A program made the position numbers and the translations under genes. From Lutacidiplasma sp049802875 (GTDB lineage: Archaea; Thermoplasmatota; Thermoplasmata; Lutacidiplasmatales; UBA184), in NCBI GenBank assembly GCA_049802875.1, contig JBARNH010000036.1, forward strand, positions 13,487-77,486: DNA of 64,000 nt, written 5' to 3'. Of the stretch, positions 49,861 through 60,900 are shown piece by piece; positions within the stretch are counted from its first letter, which is position 1, and every line of letters starts with the position of its first letter. The notes under the pieces are model-generated. The model had not been told where the DNA came from, did not search any database, and was given only the letters and a program-made list of their open reading frames with translations.

Positions 49861-52458
49861 TTGGCAACTCCGACCAATCCATCCGCGGCCTCGTACCCTG
49901 CGCCGATGAATCCGCCTCCACCGTCCGTTCCTCCGCCGACGCCTCCCCCGCCCCGAAAGGGAATGTCCAGCGGCTTGAAAGTGGCCATCATCGCGGTCGT
50001 GGTGGTCATCATCGTGGTCATCGGGCTGGGCTTCTCGGGGCTGATCCCTGGGTTCAAGCTGGGCGGGTCGAGCTCGACCAGCCCGAGCGCCGCGCAGTAC
50101 GTGGTCACCTTCTCCGAGACCGGACTGCCGTCGGGCACCTCTTGGTCCATCACGTTCGCGGGCTCTACGGAGTCTGCGGCGACGTCCACGATCACGTTCT
50201 CGGAGAAGAACGGTACGTATTCTTTCACGGTCGGAGCCGTGACCGGGTTCGCGGCCACCCCAACCTCCGGTAGCCTCACCGTCAATGGGGCGGCGTTGAA
50301 CCAAGGAATCACGTTCGCCAGCGGCTACAGCGTCACCTTCACCGAGTCGGGGCTGCCGTCCGGAACCATGTGGTCGGTCACCCTCAGCGGCTCGACTCTC
50401 TCATCGACCTCGGAGTCCATCGCCTTCACCGAAGCGAACGGCATGTATTCCTACACGATCCCGTCTGCCACGGGGTACACGGCCAGTCCCGCGTCGGGAA
50501 CCGTGACGGTGAGCAGCGCACCCCAGTCCGTGACCGTCACGTTTACGTCCATTCCTCCGGGCGAGTACGTGGTCACCTTCACGGAGAGCGGACTCCCGAC
50601 CAGCACCAGCTGGTCGGTCACCCTGCAAGGGAGCTTGCAATCCTCGACGACCAGCGCCATCACGTTCGACGAGATGAATGGGTCCTATCCCTACACGGTG
50701 GGCACGGTGAGCGGGTACACCGCGACCCCATCGAGCGGTAACGTGCCCGTCTCCGGAGGGCCAGCGTTCGTCACGATCACATTCACCACCTCCACTTCTG
50801 GGCTGGGCGGGCCCCAGTACGCGGTGACCTTCGATCAGACCGGGTTGCCGGCGGACGAGCTGTGGAGCGCCGGTGCCGCTCCGGTGTCGAACTTCCTGCT
50901 GGAGTACGGAGCGGCGAGCGTAGGGCCGAGTATCGAGTTCTCGGCACCGGACGGCGCCTACTACTGGTCCACGGGTACGAATGCGTACGGCCCGAACGGA
51001 AACCCCTACGTTACGGAACCCTCGGGCGGAGAGTTTAACGTGACCGGGTCCCCCGTGACAATCCCGTTCGCATTCCTTCCCACGTACTCGGTCAACTTCA
51101 CTGAGACCGGCCTCCCCATGGACGCCAGTTGGAACGTGACGCTGAACGGGACGACCACTTGCTATGCTACTGGTCCCGAAAACTGCACATCGGACGCCAC
51201 GTGGACGAACGGTACCCTCCCGTTCGTGGTCGCCGCGTTCGGCTACACCCCATCCCCGGAGTCGGGGTCGGTCACCGTCTCCGGTGCCAATGTCTCCACG
51301 CCAATCTCGTTCACCTCCCTCACATTGTACTCGGTGGAGTTTACCGAGTCCGGTCTGGCTTCCGGAACGGACTGGTCCGTCTATCTCAATGGAACGCTTG
51401 GGTTCGGCACCGCGCCGGGGAACATCGTGCTCACCGGTTTCCCGAATGGCATCTACCCGTTCGATGACGTGACCACGAACGGCTACTATTCGGCGAGTCC
51501 GAGTTCCGGCAGCGTCACTGTCGCTTCGGCGCCCGGCAGCCAGGCCATTGTGTTCACGGCGCTTTCCACCTACACCGTGACGTTCAGCGAAAGCGGCCTT
51601 GCATCAAGCACCGGTTGGGAGGTCTACCTCAACTTGAGCTACGGATCCGCTTCCGCCCCGACGACGATACCGCTGTCGGCTCCGGTCGGTAACAACACGT
51701 GGACCGCATACGCCTCGGGGTACTACGACCAGTACGGGTACGTGATCGTAACGACCGGGGCGAACCCGGTGACCGTCACGTTCACGGCCCTGCCTACCCC
51801 CCCGCTCACGTACATCGTGACGTTCAACGAAACCGGCCTTCCGTCGTCATACGACTACTGGTCGGTGTACATGGTCAACAATGGGCTCGATACCACGTGC
51901 AGCGATTCCAATGCGGCGGGCGCTAACATCAGTTGCTTTGTGCCCGACGGATACTATTCCTGGGTGGCCACCGCCGACTTTTCACCGAACTACACTGCAA
52001 GTCCCACGTCCGGCTATGTGACCGTGACCGGGGCCACGATCATCGTGAACGTCACGTACGTGAACACGACCGCCCTGGACGAGTACCTGGCGGCATTCGT
52101 CGAGTGGTCGTACTGGTACTTTGGTGAGGGTGGGATCCCCAACGGATCGAGCTGGAGCGTTACGCTCGGGGGAGTCACCCAGAGTTCGCAAGGGATGTTC
52201 ATTTACTTCCTTGAACCGAACGGTACCACACAAGCCTACACCATCACACCGCCCGCAGGGTATGTGGTAGTGCCGAGCTCCGGGAACATTACTGGCTACA
52301 CGCAGACTTACCAGGGCTCCTACGAGATCTGGTACTACCCGACCGTAGTCGTGGTGTTCGCCGCGGACCCCCCGTTGGAGCTTTCGGGGAACTCTATTGC
52401 GACTTCCCTATCCAACGCCCCCCATGTCTTCGCGATAGCGGCGACACGCGACTCCTGA
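49861..52458 (+). CDS. Tandem surface protein 1: N-terminal anchor plus nine GLPSGTxWSV repeats
   Basis: The 865-residue protein has a Pro-rich cytosolic N-terminus (1-37), one TM helix (about 41-61) and then nine external repeats of about 75-90 residues. Each opens like YVVTFSETGLPSGTSWSITF or YSVTFTESGLPSGTMWSVTL. Most have a matching GTYSFTVGAVTGFAATPTSG strand, as in PEGA-type surface repeats. Four cysteines occur in two repeats. The start is TTG at 49861; the promoter and N-terminal region are shared with the next gene. It is a probable envelope or adhesion protein of unknown ligand. Confidence 0.85.
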   Translation: MATPTNPSAASYPAPMNPPPPSVPPPTPPPPRKGMSSGLKVAIIAVVVVIIVVIGLGFSGLIPGFKLGGSSSTSPSAAQYVVTFSETGLPSGTSWSITFAGSTESAATSTITFSEKNGTYSFTVGAVTGFAATPTSGSLTVNGAALNQGITFASGYSVTFTESGLPSGTMWSVTLSGSTLSSTSESIAFTEANGMYSYTIPSATGYTASPASGTVTVSSAPQSVTVTFTSIPPGEYVVTFTESGLPTSTSWSVTLQGSLQSSTTSAITFDEMNGSYPYTVGTVSGYTATPSSGNVPVSGGPAFVTITFTTSTSGLGGPQYAVTFDQTGLPADELWSAGAAPVSNFLLEYGAASVGPSIEFSAPDGAYYWSTGTNAYGPNGNPYVTEPSGGEFNVTGSPVTIPFAFLPTYSVNFTETGLPMDASWNVTLNGTTTCYATGPENCTSDATWTNGTLPFVVAAFGYTPSPESGSVTVSGANVSTPISFTSLTLYSVEFTESGLASGTDWSVYLNGTLGFGTAPGNIVLTGFPNGIYPFDDVTTNGYYSASPSSGSVTVASAPGSQAIVFTALSTYTVTFSESGLASSTGWEVYLNLSYGSASAPTTIPLSAPVGNNTWTAYASGYYDQYGYVIVTTGANPVTVTFTALPTPPLTYIVTFNETGLPSSYDYWSVYMVNNGLDTTCSDSNAAGANISCFVPDGYYSWVATADFSPNYTASPTSGYVTVTGATIIVNVTYVNTTALDEYLAAFVEWSYWYFGEGGIPNGSSWSVTLGGVTQSSQGMFIYFLEPNGTTQAYTITPPAGYVVVPSSGNITGYTQTYQGSYEIWYYPTVVVVFAADPPLELSGNSIATSLSNAPHVFAIAATRDS

Positions 52459-52600
52459 GACCAACAACGCCCGGCGGCCGACGATGGTTCCCGTAACCGG
52501 TCCTCCGTCGGCCAACTTTCCGGATTCGGGCAGACGGTGAAACAGCTTCGTTTCTAGGTCCGGGTGGGGCCCCACGTCGCGCGGCCCGGCACCCGGCGGG

Positions 52601-52608
52601 TTAAGTAC
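52601..52608 (+). promoter_or_regulatory. TATA-like box of second tandem surface-protein gene
   Basis: TTAAGTAC, 33-40 bases upstream of the TTG at 52641, repeats the arrangement at 49821-49828; the following CCTCTTCGTTCCCCC and GGCGGTCCC are also conserved. Confidence 0.55.
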
Positions 52609-52640
52609 ACCCTCTTCGTTCCCCCGAACCGGCGGTCCCG

Positions 52641-55253
52641 TTGGCAGCTCCGAGCAATCCATCCGCGGCCTCGTACCCTCCGCCGATGAATCAGCCTCCC
52701 CCACCGGCCCCACCGCCGTCCCCTCCCCCGAAGCGAAAGGGACTGTCGAAGGGAGTGCTCGTGGCGATTGCCGCCGTCGTCGTGGTCGTCATCGTGGTTC
52801 TCGGACTGGGTTTCTCTGGGCTGATCCCCGGGTTCAAGTTGGGCGGGTCGAGCTCAGGCGGCGCGAGCGGCCCATCGTACGTGATCACGTTCACCGAAAC
52901 CGGACTACCGTCGGGGACGACCTGGTCGATCACCCTCGCCGGTAGCGTGGCCTCGTCGGCCACGCCCACCATCACGTTCTCGGAGAAGAACGGTAGCTAT
53001 TCATACTCCGTCGGGTCCGTACCAGGGTTCGCCGCGAACCCAACGTCGGGGACGGTGGGCGTCAACGGGCTGGCAGTGAACGAGGCCATCACGTTCCAGG
53101 CCGGATACGCCGTCACCTTCACCGAATTCACGCTACCCTCAGGCACAATGTGGTCGGCCACCCTGAACGGGTCGACTCTCTCCTCGACGTCGGGCTCCAT
53201 TGCGTTCACCATCCCGAACGGGGTGTATGCCTACTCGATCCCGACGGTGTCCGGGTATACGGCAAGTCCCGCGTCGGGATCGGTCACAGTGAGCGGCGTC
53301 GCCCAATCGGTGCCGATCACCTTCACTCCGGTTCCCGCGGGAGAGTATGCGGTCACGTTCACCGAGAGCGGTCTTCCCGGCGGCACGAGCTGGTCGGTCA
53401 CCCTCGGGGGAACCCTCCAGTCCTCGACGACCACCACCATCACTTTCAACGAGAACAACAACACCTATCCTTACACCGTAGGCGCGGTCAGCGGCTACAC
53501 CGCGGCCCCATCGAGCGGGAACGTCGTCGTCTCCGGCGGGCCGGCGTCCGTTACGATCACGTTCACCACCTCCTCCAACCCGTTGGCCGGGCCGCAGTAC
53601 GCGGTGACATTCGACCAGTCCGGGTTGGCTGCGGACGAGCTCTGGAGCACCTACGCCTCGGTCAAGACAGATTTGTTCTTGTACTACGGGGCGACGAGCG
53701 CAGGAGCCAGCATGGAGTACTCGGCCCCGGACGGCACGTACTACTGGTCCGTCTCCACGGACGCAATGGGCGCGAACGGCAACCCGTACCAGCCGGACCC
53801 GGCCGGAGGGACGTTTACGGTGTCCGGCGGCCCGGTGACAATCCCGGTCGCCTTCCTGCCGACGTACTCGGTCAACTTCACCGAGACCGGTCTGACTCCG
53901 GGAGCCCCCTGGAATGTGACATTGAATGGGACAACCATTTGCTATGGCACGGCTCCCACGAATTGCACAACGGATACCACGTGGACGAACGGTACCCTTT
54001 CGTTCGTGGTCGCCGCCCTTGGCTACACCGCCTCCCCGGCGACGGGGATGATCACCGTATCGGGCGGTAACGTCTCTCAGGCGATCTCGTTCACTTCCGT
54101 GTCCACGTACATGGTGACGTTCACCGAGACGGGCCTGGCTTCCGGAGTGTATTGGTACGTCACCTTGGACGGTGTGCCTGGTTATGGCAACGCGCCATCG
54201 ACCATCGTGTTCCCCGACTTCCCGATCGGAGACTTCCCGTTCTATGACGTGTCCTCGGCCGGCTACTATTCGGCGAGCCCGACATCCGGCAGCGTGACCG
54301 TCACCTCGGGCGGCGGAAGCCAGGCGATCGTATTCACGGCGATCACTCTCTACCCAGTGACCTTCACCGAGCACGGGCTGACGTCGGGCAGCCCGTGGAC
54401 CGTCGAGCTCAACGAGAGCGAAGGAAATGCGGCCGCGCCGACGCCGATTTCTGTGTCGGCCCCCGCCGGAAACAACAGTTACGTCGCCTACTCCACGGGG
54501 TACATCACTCAATCTGGGTACGAGATCGTAACGACAGGGACGAACGCGGTGTCCGTCACTTTCTCCCTTCCGCCGCCCCCACCTACCCTGTATAACGTGA
54601 CGTTCAACGAAACCGGCCTTCCGATGACCGGTGGTTGGGGGATCGAGCTGCAGAATAATGGGGCGTATATCTCGCTGTACACTACATGCTCGAATTCCTC
54701 GGGGGCCGGCACCAATCTCAGTTGCTACGTGCCGGACGGCAATTATTCATGGTCGGCTTCCACGCTGTACACACCCAATTACACCGCATCCCCGACGGCG
54801 GGCTATCTGACCGTTGACGGCGCGGGCACGATCGTCATCGTTTCGTTCGTCAACACAACGGCATCGGGCCAGTACTTAGTGGCGTTCGCCGAGGATGCCT
54901 ACTCGGAATTCGGTATCGGCGGGACACCCAACGGATCGACGTGGAGCGTGACGCTCGGGGGAGTGACCCATACTTCGCAGGGGATGTACATCGCCTTCCT
55001 CGCGACGAACGGCTCCACCGAAGCGTATACGATCACCCCGCCCGCGGGATACGTGGTGGTACCGAGTTCGGGAAGCATCACCGGCTACACCTCATGGTAC
55101 CAGGGCGACCTATCCGTGGAAGCGTACGCCTTTGTGAGCGTGGTGTTCGCGGCTACGGACCCCCCGCTCGAGGTCCCGGCGAGCGAAATTGCGAGCAGCC
55201 TCTCGGGCGCTCCCCACGGGTTTGCAATGGCCCCGCCCCGGGACGAGTCCTAG
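52641..55253 (+). CDS. Tandem surface protein 2: N-terminal anchor plus nine GLPSGTxWSV repeats
   Basis: The 870-residue protein is a paralog of the upstream gene with the same layout: Pro-rich N-terminus, TM helix (about 41-61, VAIAAVVVVVIVVLGLGF), then nine repeats in the same order, for example YVITFTETGLPSGTTWSITL. The C-termini also match (SSGSITGYTSWYQGD versus SSGNITGYTQTYQGS). Differences are scattered, so this is an established tandem duplication rather than an assembly artefact. The start is TTG. Likely co-displayed with protein 1; function unknown. Confidence 0.85.
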   Translation: MAAPSNPSAASYPPPMNQPPPPAPPPSPPPKRKGLSKGVLVAIAAVVVVVIVVLGLGFSGLIPGFKLGGSSSGGASGPSYVITFTETGLPSGTTWSITLAGSVASSATPTITFSEKNGSYSYSVGSVPGFAANPTSGTVGVNGLAVNEAITFQAGYAVTFTEFTLPSGTMWSATLNGSTLSSTSGSIAFTIPNGVYAYSIPTVSGYTASPASGSVTVSGVAQSVPITFTPVPAGEYAVTFTESGLPGGTSWSVTLGGTLQSSTTTTITFNENNNTYPYTVGAVSGYTAAPSSGNVVVSGGPASVTITFTTSSNPLAGPQYAVTFDQSGLAADELWSTYASVKTDLFLYYGATSAGASMEYSAPDGTYYWSVSTDAMGANGNPYQPDPAGGTFTVSGGPVTIPVAFLPTYSVNFTETGLTPGAPWNVTLNGTTICYGTAPTNCTTDTTWTNGTLSFVVAALGYTASPATGMITVSGGNVSQAISFTSVSTYMVTFTETGLASGVYWYVTLDGVPGYGNAPSTIVFPDFPIGDFPFYDVSSAGYYSASPTSGSVTVTSGGGSQAIVFTAITLYPVTFTEHGLTSGSPWTVELNESEGNAAAPTPISVSAPAGNNSYVAYSTGYITQSGYEIVTTGTNAVSVTFSLPPPPPTLYNVTFNETGLPMTGGWGIELQNNGAYISLYTTCSNSSGAGTNLSCYVPDGNYSWSASTLYTPNYTASPTAGYLTVDGAGTIVIVSFVNTTASGQYLVAFAEDAYSEFGIGGTPNGSTWSVTLGGVTHTSQGMYIAFLATNGSTEAYTITPPAGYVVVPSSGSITGYTSWYQGDLSVEAYAFVSVVFAATDPPLEVPASEIASSLSGAPHGFAMAPPRDES

Positions 55254-55474
55254 TACGATCCTCGGTCCGTGCCGAGCGGGCACGGGAGGCGGGCGTCCAC
55301 TCTCGTACCGGGGCCCGAAGCCCTGACATTCTCTGGATTGGCTCGTAGGACGGCGTTTGCACCAATCGGTTATTCTAACTCCGCAGATTTTGGGAATCGA
55401 GAGGTTGGCGAACTCCTTCCCGGCGGTCGACCGGTGAGGAATTTCGCGATGCCTCAGGAAGCGAATCTTACCGC

Positions 55475-55774
55475 ATGAGCGAAATCGAGCCCGTCCTCGA
55501 CGTGGTCGCCCTCGTTCTGGCGATTCTTTTGGCGCTGATCGGGTTCGCCGCCGCCGCTCGGTACCGGGACCGGCGGTTCGCGTTCGTCGGAGTCGCCCTC
55601 ACGGTTCTCGGGCTCGTCAGCGGGGTCGGTCTCGCGAATGTGCTCTGGTCCGGCGTGATCCCCGGCGGCCATCTGGGCCCCACGCTCGCTGGCCTGCTCA
55701 TCGTATCCGAGGCCCTGTTGTACCTCTCGTTCGTCGCTTCCCGGCCGTGGACGCCGCGCACCTCGGGCCCGTAG
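55475..55774 (+). CDS. Small three-helix membrane protein paired with a double winged-helix gene
   Basis: The 99-residue protein has three hydrophobic helices: VLDVVALVLAILLALIGFAA, FAFVGVALTVLGLVSGVGLA and LAGLLIVSEALLYLSFVA, joined by short charged loops. It ends one base before the GTG of the winged-helix gene, so the two are almost certainly translated together. I do not recognise a family. It may sense a membrane signal or act as an inhibitor for the regulator; this is inference from the pairing. Confidence 0.75.
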   Translation: MSEIEPVLDVVALVLAILLALIGFAAAARYRDRRFAFVGVALTVLGLVSGVGLANVLWSGVIPGGHLGPTLAGLLIVSEALLYLSFVASRPWTPRTSGP

Positions 55775-55775
55775 C

Positions 55776-56291
55776 GTGCTGGACCTCCCTGCCCGCCGTC
55801 GGATCTTCGATTTCGTCCGCGAGCACCCCGGGTCGAGCGCCCGCACAATCCAACGCGGGCTCGGGTTGGGGTGGGGTGAGACCGCGTACCATCTGGACCA
55901 GATGCTGCGGGGAGGTCTACTCTGCCGAGAGCGCGGGGGCCGTCGGGACTACTACTTCCCGCGCGAGATGCTGCCGCTCGACCGTCAGCTGCTCGTTGCG
56001 ATGCAGAGCGTCGCCGAGCGAGCGATCCTGGTCGAGCTCGCCCGGTTCCCGGGGCTGACGTTTCGTGAGCTGGTGGACCGGTTGGCGGTCGGGAAGTCGA
56101 CGATGGCCTTCCACCTCAAGTTCCTCGTGGCGCTCGGACTCGTCGAGGTCGACTCTTCGGGACCCACCCGACGGTACCGGGCCCACCGCCCGGAGCTGAT
56201 CCTCCGACTCTACGGCACCTACCGAGACTCCTTCGAAGCGCGGTGGATCGACCGGTTCGCCTCGACGTGGGGTGGCCTGACCCGAAAGTAA
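55776..56291 (+). CDS. Transcription regulator with two winged-helix domains
   Basis: The 171-residue protein has two tandem winged helices. The first is RRRIFDFVREHPGSSARTIQ with a wing around GGRRDYYFP; the second is AILVELARFPGLTFRELVDR, STMAFHLKFLVALGLVEVDS and RRYRAHRP. Similar double-winged-helix regulators are common in euryarchaea. The start is GTG at 55776. It probably binds DNA as one unit and may control the surface-protein genes on either side. Confidence 0.82.
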   Translation: MLDLPARRRIFDFVREHPGSSARTIQRGLGLGWGETAYHLDQMLRGGLLCRERGGRRDYYFPREMLPLDRQLLVAMQSVAERAILVELARFPGLTFRELVDRLAVGKSTMAFHLKFLVALGLVEVDSSGPTRRYRAHRPELILRLYGTYRDSFEARWIDRFASTWGGLTRK

Positions 56292-56330
56292 CCGTTCGAA
56301 ACCACGCGCAGGGGCTCCGACCGTCGCGGG

Positions 56331-57755
56331 TCAGTGGACCGGCGACAGACCGTCCTCGATCGGTCGGCGTCGGAGGCGGTGGGCCAGCACCCCGAGGAGG
56401 AGGCCCACGGCGACCGCGCCGCCGACCCCGGTCAGCACGAGGAGCAAGGGCAGTCCTCCGGCGACCGCCGGCGCGAGCACGGGCGGAGGGGAGACCGCAC
56501 CGCCCGTGCCCTGCGGTCCGAACTCGACCCAGGGGTCGTAGCTCACGCCGGAATACCCTCCGGCTCCGGTGAACGTCAGCAGCGCACCGGCGGTCGTCGG
56601 ATCCGAACCGGTCGGATACAAGCCCACCTGGTCGGTGACGCGTAGGACCGTACCGGGACTCCCCGTCGTGTTCGCGCTGGGCCCGAAGGCGAGGCTCGAG
56701 ATCGTGCGGCCGGTGGAATCCGACAGCTGCGAGATCGTGTCGTTCGCCGCCGAGTAGACCAGGTGGGACCCGACCGGGAGGGCGTACGCCGTCGTCTCTA
56801 CCGCGATTCCCAGCGAATCGCTGGCACTCACCCAGGGCCAACCCGAGATACTCACGTCGAACTTGACTCGGTCGGAATTGCCCCCGGTACCGTTGGCGAA
56901 GTGGAAGACGATCCGAACCGAGGTGCTGCCCAACACCTGTACCCCTTGGCCCCATGTGGTAGAGCCTCCGAGTCCCGGAAGGTCGACCGGGTTCCAGAGG
57001 GGGGTCTCACCGTTCGGTGCTCCCGTCGAACTGTTGACCCCGATCGCGTTCGTCACATTGCCGACGATCAGGTCGGTCACGTTGACCTCGTGGGACGAGG
57101 ATTGAACGAGCACCGAACCGGAGCCCTCGAATCCGAGGACGGCCAGTGCGACCACCGCGCCCGAGGGGGTGACCTCGGCCACGGGGCCGATGGTGAAGGA
57201 CGTGTTATCGAAGGTGCTCCCGGTCGTCGCGTTGTACGTCCGATAGTCGGCCGCGAACGACCCGATGCAGTTACCGCTCAACGTGTCGATCGGAACGGGC
57301 AAGCCGGTGTCGTTCGAGCCGGACCAGGAGAAACTAGTGCAGGTCCCCGAAGAGAGCGCCGTCGAGACGAAGGTGACGCTCATGCTGACGGGGGCGCCCG
57401 CGACCGTGAGATTGCCTTCGGGCGCTACGGTGTAGCCCGAAACCGGGGTCACGAAGAACGCGTACTGTCCGTTGGGTTCCGAGAATTGGATCGTCGACGA
57501 CGTCGAGTTCTGGGAAGTCCCGTTCAACGTTATCGACCACTCGGTTCCGGAGGGAAGGCCCGTCTCGGTGAAGACCACCGCATACTCGGTAGCACCCGAT
57601 AGGGACGCCCCGAGAGGGGCTGCTGACGGTCCGGAGTCGGCGCGGGCGGAGGTCGATGGGACCGAAGATAACCCGACAAGGACGACCATTCCCAATACCG
57701 CGAGGATGATCCCGACCTGGGCGCCTTTGTGCCGCGAACTTCGTTCTCTCGTCAT
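56331..57755 (-). CDS. Surface protein with one GLPSGTxWSI repeat and C-terminal anchor
   Basis: The 474-residue protein has a signal peptide (GAQVGIILAVLGMVVLVGLS) and one PEGA-like repeat (AVVFTETGLPSGTEWSITLN then VTPVSGYTVAPEG). A roughly 250-residue external region of unknown fold follows (SFSWSGSNDTGLPVPIDTL through SNTTGSPGTVLRVTDQVG). It ends with a TM helix and basic tail. Two cysteines near residues 138 and 162 may form a disulfide. The start is ATG at 57755. It is convergent with the winged-helix gene. Confidence 0.82.
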   Translation of the reverse strand: MTRERSSRHKGAQVGIILAVLGMVVLVGLSSVPSTSARADSGPSAAPLGASLSGATEYAVVFTETGLPSGTEWSITLNGTSQNSTSSTIQFSEPNGQYAFFVTPVSGYTVAPEGNLTVAGAPVSMSVTFVSTALSSGTCTSFSWSGSNDTGLPVPIDTLSGNCIGSFAADYRTYNATTGSTFDNTSFTIGPVAEVTPSGAVVALAVLGFEGSGSVLVQSSSHEVNVTDLIVGNVTNAIGVNSSTGAPNGETPLWNPVDLPGLGGSTTWGQGVQVLGSTSVRIVFHFANGTGGNSDRVKFDVSISGWPWVSASDSLGIAVETTAYALPVGSHLVYSAANDTISQLSDSTGRTISSLAFGPSANTTGSPGTVLRVTDQVGLYPTGSDPTTAGALLTFTGAGGYSGVSYDPWVEFGPQGTGGAVSPPPVLAPAVAGGLPLLLVLTGVGGAVAVGLLLGVLAHRLRRRPIEDGLSPVH

Positions 57756-57958
57756 GGCTAATCAGTCATGGTCGGACACCCCAAGCTGATTTTGGCGCAC
57801 GCATTGGACGTGTTGGCCACGAGCGCCCGAGTCCGCAGCGGAGATTGGAATCCATCCCTGCGTCGATGGGGCCAAAGCGCGGGTGCGCCCCCTGACTCCG
57901 AGACCTCGTATCGACGGGATGGTTCTGGGTCGATCCGGTAATTCTGTCGAGATGATCT

Positions 57959-60900
57959 TTACTCGGCTGCCCGGCGGGCGCTCGCGGGCGTCGTCAGCGA
58001 GATCGATCCGCCAGCACTTGCAGCGGCGAGGGGTGCCGCGCTCGGTGCAGCACTAAACACGATCTTTACGGTGGCCGCCGGAGATCCCACGATCTTGAAG
58101 GTCCCTTTCGCGGGGTGCGGCTCGTAGGTCGTGCCCGAGAGAGTAGTCGAAAGAACCTGGAACTCGTACTTTCCGTTGGGCGCGTAGAAATTCACACAGA
58201 TCGTGCCCGGTTTGCACCCTCCCGGGGCGGTATTTGTGGCGCTGGAATTGTACCATAGGAAGGGTGTACCCCCCGCGCCCAGTATCTGAACCTCGAACGC
58301 GGTGGCCCGGGCGGACGCCGGCAATCCCGTCTCCCTGAATGTCGTCTTGTAGACGGTGGTGGTGATCAGGGGAGCATAGTCCCCCGCGAAGGGGGCGGTC
58401 GTACTCTGGATCCCCCCCGGGCCGGTGAGGCTCGCCCGGCGATCCTTGAAAGGGATGTTCGCGTACGGATTCCACTCATTCCCGTAGGCCGCCCAGAAAT
58501 TCCCACCCTGGAAGTGGGACCCAACGATGCTGCCCGTCAGCTGGAATCCGTTCACCGTTTGCGAGTAGGAGAGCGGTTCGCAGACGATCGCCCCAGGATA
58601 CGCACCGCCGGAGAGCGGGCTGTACCCACTTTGACAGGTCGCGTTCCACCAGTCCGAGTAAGCCGCCGAGGAGAACACCGTTGCGTCCATCCCGTCGTGA
58701 GCATCGAAGGCGTTGTTGTAGACTCGGTCAAAGCTCTCGGTCACCGAGAGCGAGTCCGAAGGCGGGATGAGCCCGGGATAGGCCGGTTGGGGGGCCGGTG
58801 CGAAGGTGTTTCCCCAGACGACGTTCCGGGTGGATGCGACCGACGCCCCAGAGGGAGCGTTGGTTCCGCCGCCCGTGAGCTCCAAGCCACCGTCCGAGAC
58901 ACGGAACGTATTGCCGGCGAATAGGTCATTCTTGCAACCGTTGCAGACGACGCTGAAGATCGGGAAGGCCTCGTAGTTCGCCCACGAGTAGATCCCGTGC
59001 GTCCCGGCCAAGGTGAAGTTCTGAACGTGGAAGAAGTAGAGTTGGAATTGGTCCGTGGTGGGAACGCCGAAGTAGTTCAGGGAAGAATACTGCCAGCTGG
59101 GGTACTCCATCAAGAACGACGCGGCCGGGTTCGACTGGGCGTATGCCGTGGTCGAGTTGAGGAATTCACCGATCCAGACCGTAAACAGGTAGTCGTTCAG
59201 ATTGGAGAAGAGCCAGGACAAGGACCCCGCTACACCAAAGGGGCCTCCGACGGTTGGGGCGGCGTGATCGAGGTGGTACTGGTTCCCGACGCTTCCGACC
59301 CCGAAGCCTCCGCTATTCGTCGAGATGTTCGCGAGATCCGTACTGCTGAAAGCCCACAGTGGGGTATACACCCCCGTCGCCGGATTCCGCGTCAAGGAGA
59401 TCACCGGCGCCTTCCCCGATTTGGAGAGGTCGACATTGCCGATGAACGGGTTATAACCGCTTAACAGGACTTCGATCGTGTAGACGCCGGCCGGAAGGTA
59501 GAGGTCCGGCCCGAGGGCGGTCTCGGACGGGGCACCGCCGGAACCCTTCCAATAGGAGTACCAACCAAACGTCGGCGCCACCTGGAACTGAGACTGGCTG
59601 GTCACGCCGGCGCCCGCCGCGATGCCAACCCACGCGTTCGCCGGAGAAATGTGAGCGTAGCTCAGCGGGAAGTCGCCGGATCCGTGCGGGTAGGCGCGAC
59701 CGGACATGTTCCAGAGCCCGAGCAGGAGCGAAGGTCCCGTGACCTGATGGGCGAGCGGAGCGCCGGCCCCGGTGAACAGCCCGGCTCCGGTGGGAGACTC
59801 CTGCGGCGACCAATAACCCACCTCACCCGTGCTGGTCTCCCCCGTCTCTCCGCCGAAGTCGTACGCGGCCGGCGTGGTACTATAGGCAGCGCACTGCCCG
59901 CCGGGAAGGGTGTCCGCCTGCGCACAGTAGTCGATTCCGACAGTGCCGTTCGCGTACGCCACTCCGTTCGTGTCCCCGTCGTCCGACCCGATGCCGTAGT
60001 CGAATTCGTAGTCGTTCGTCAGTCCTACCGGATCGTAGGCACTTCCGTTGGCCTGGATGACGGCGGAGCCGATCCGACCTTGCGGCCCATAGGCGGGAAC
60101 GCCGACGGTCGGGGTGGCGGGGTCAACCGAATTGAAGAACAGATCGTCGTACTCGCCGCAGACGACGCCGGGGTACGGCTCCGTCGCCGGACAGACGTGT
60201 TGACCGGTGCAAGTGTCTCCCGTTGGACACGGCTGGCTCGGTGTCTTCCACACACTATAGTTGAAGAAGATCTCATTCACGGGCTCCGTCGTGCTCACGG
60301 TGCTTCCGTCGGCAGTGCAACTCGGAACCCCCGTCCCCGGGACGGTGTCCGTATGGCAGGGACCTCGAGTGATGTTGATGAATAGGGCCAAGGTGAACGG
60401 GTAGGAGATCGTAATCGTCGGGCCATACTCACTGGGCGTGTTGGTGAGGTAATAGAGCCCGTCGGCGACGGACCCGAACCCCACCACGGAATTCTCATCC
60501 GCGTTGGAACCACCGAACGGAGCCCCCCAACTGGCCGTCGGATTCGAGAAGTTCCAGACCTCGTCTCCGATCTGTAGGCTGTGATTCCCCGGGACATACT
60601 CGATGTAGTTTTGCATCCAGAATTCGTTCGGGCACGGCGCCGGACCTGTCTCTGGGTTCCCAGCGTATCCGGGACAGCCGGTGGGCGCCGCGGGGTCCGA
60701 CGGATTGTAGAACGAGGTCTGTCCGAAGATCGTGACGTTCGTCAGGACCGCATTCAACTGGGCGCCGTACGAGTCGTGCGCCGGCTGGATGTCATAGTAG
60801 CTCGAACCGGTAGAAACGTCGAATTCCTCCGTTTGGGTTCCGAGGGGGTCACCGGTCGAATAGGTGCCCGCGAGACTGGTGGTATTCACCGTCGTGTTCT

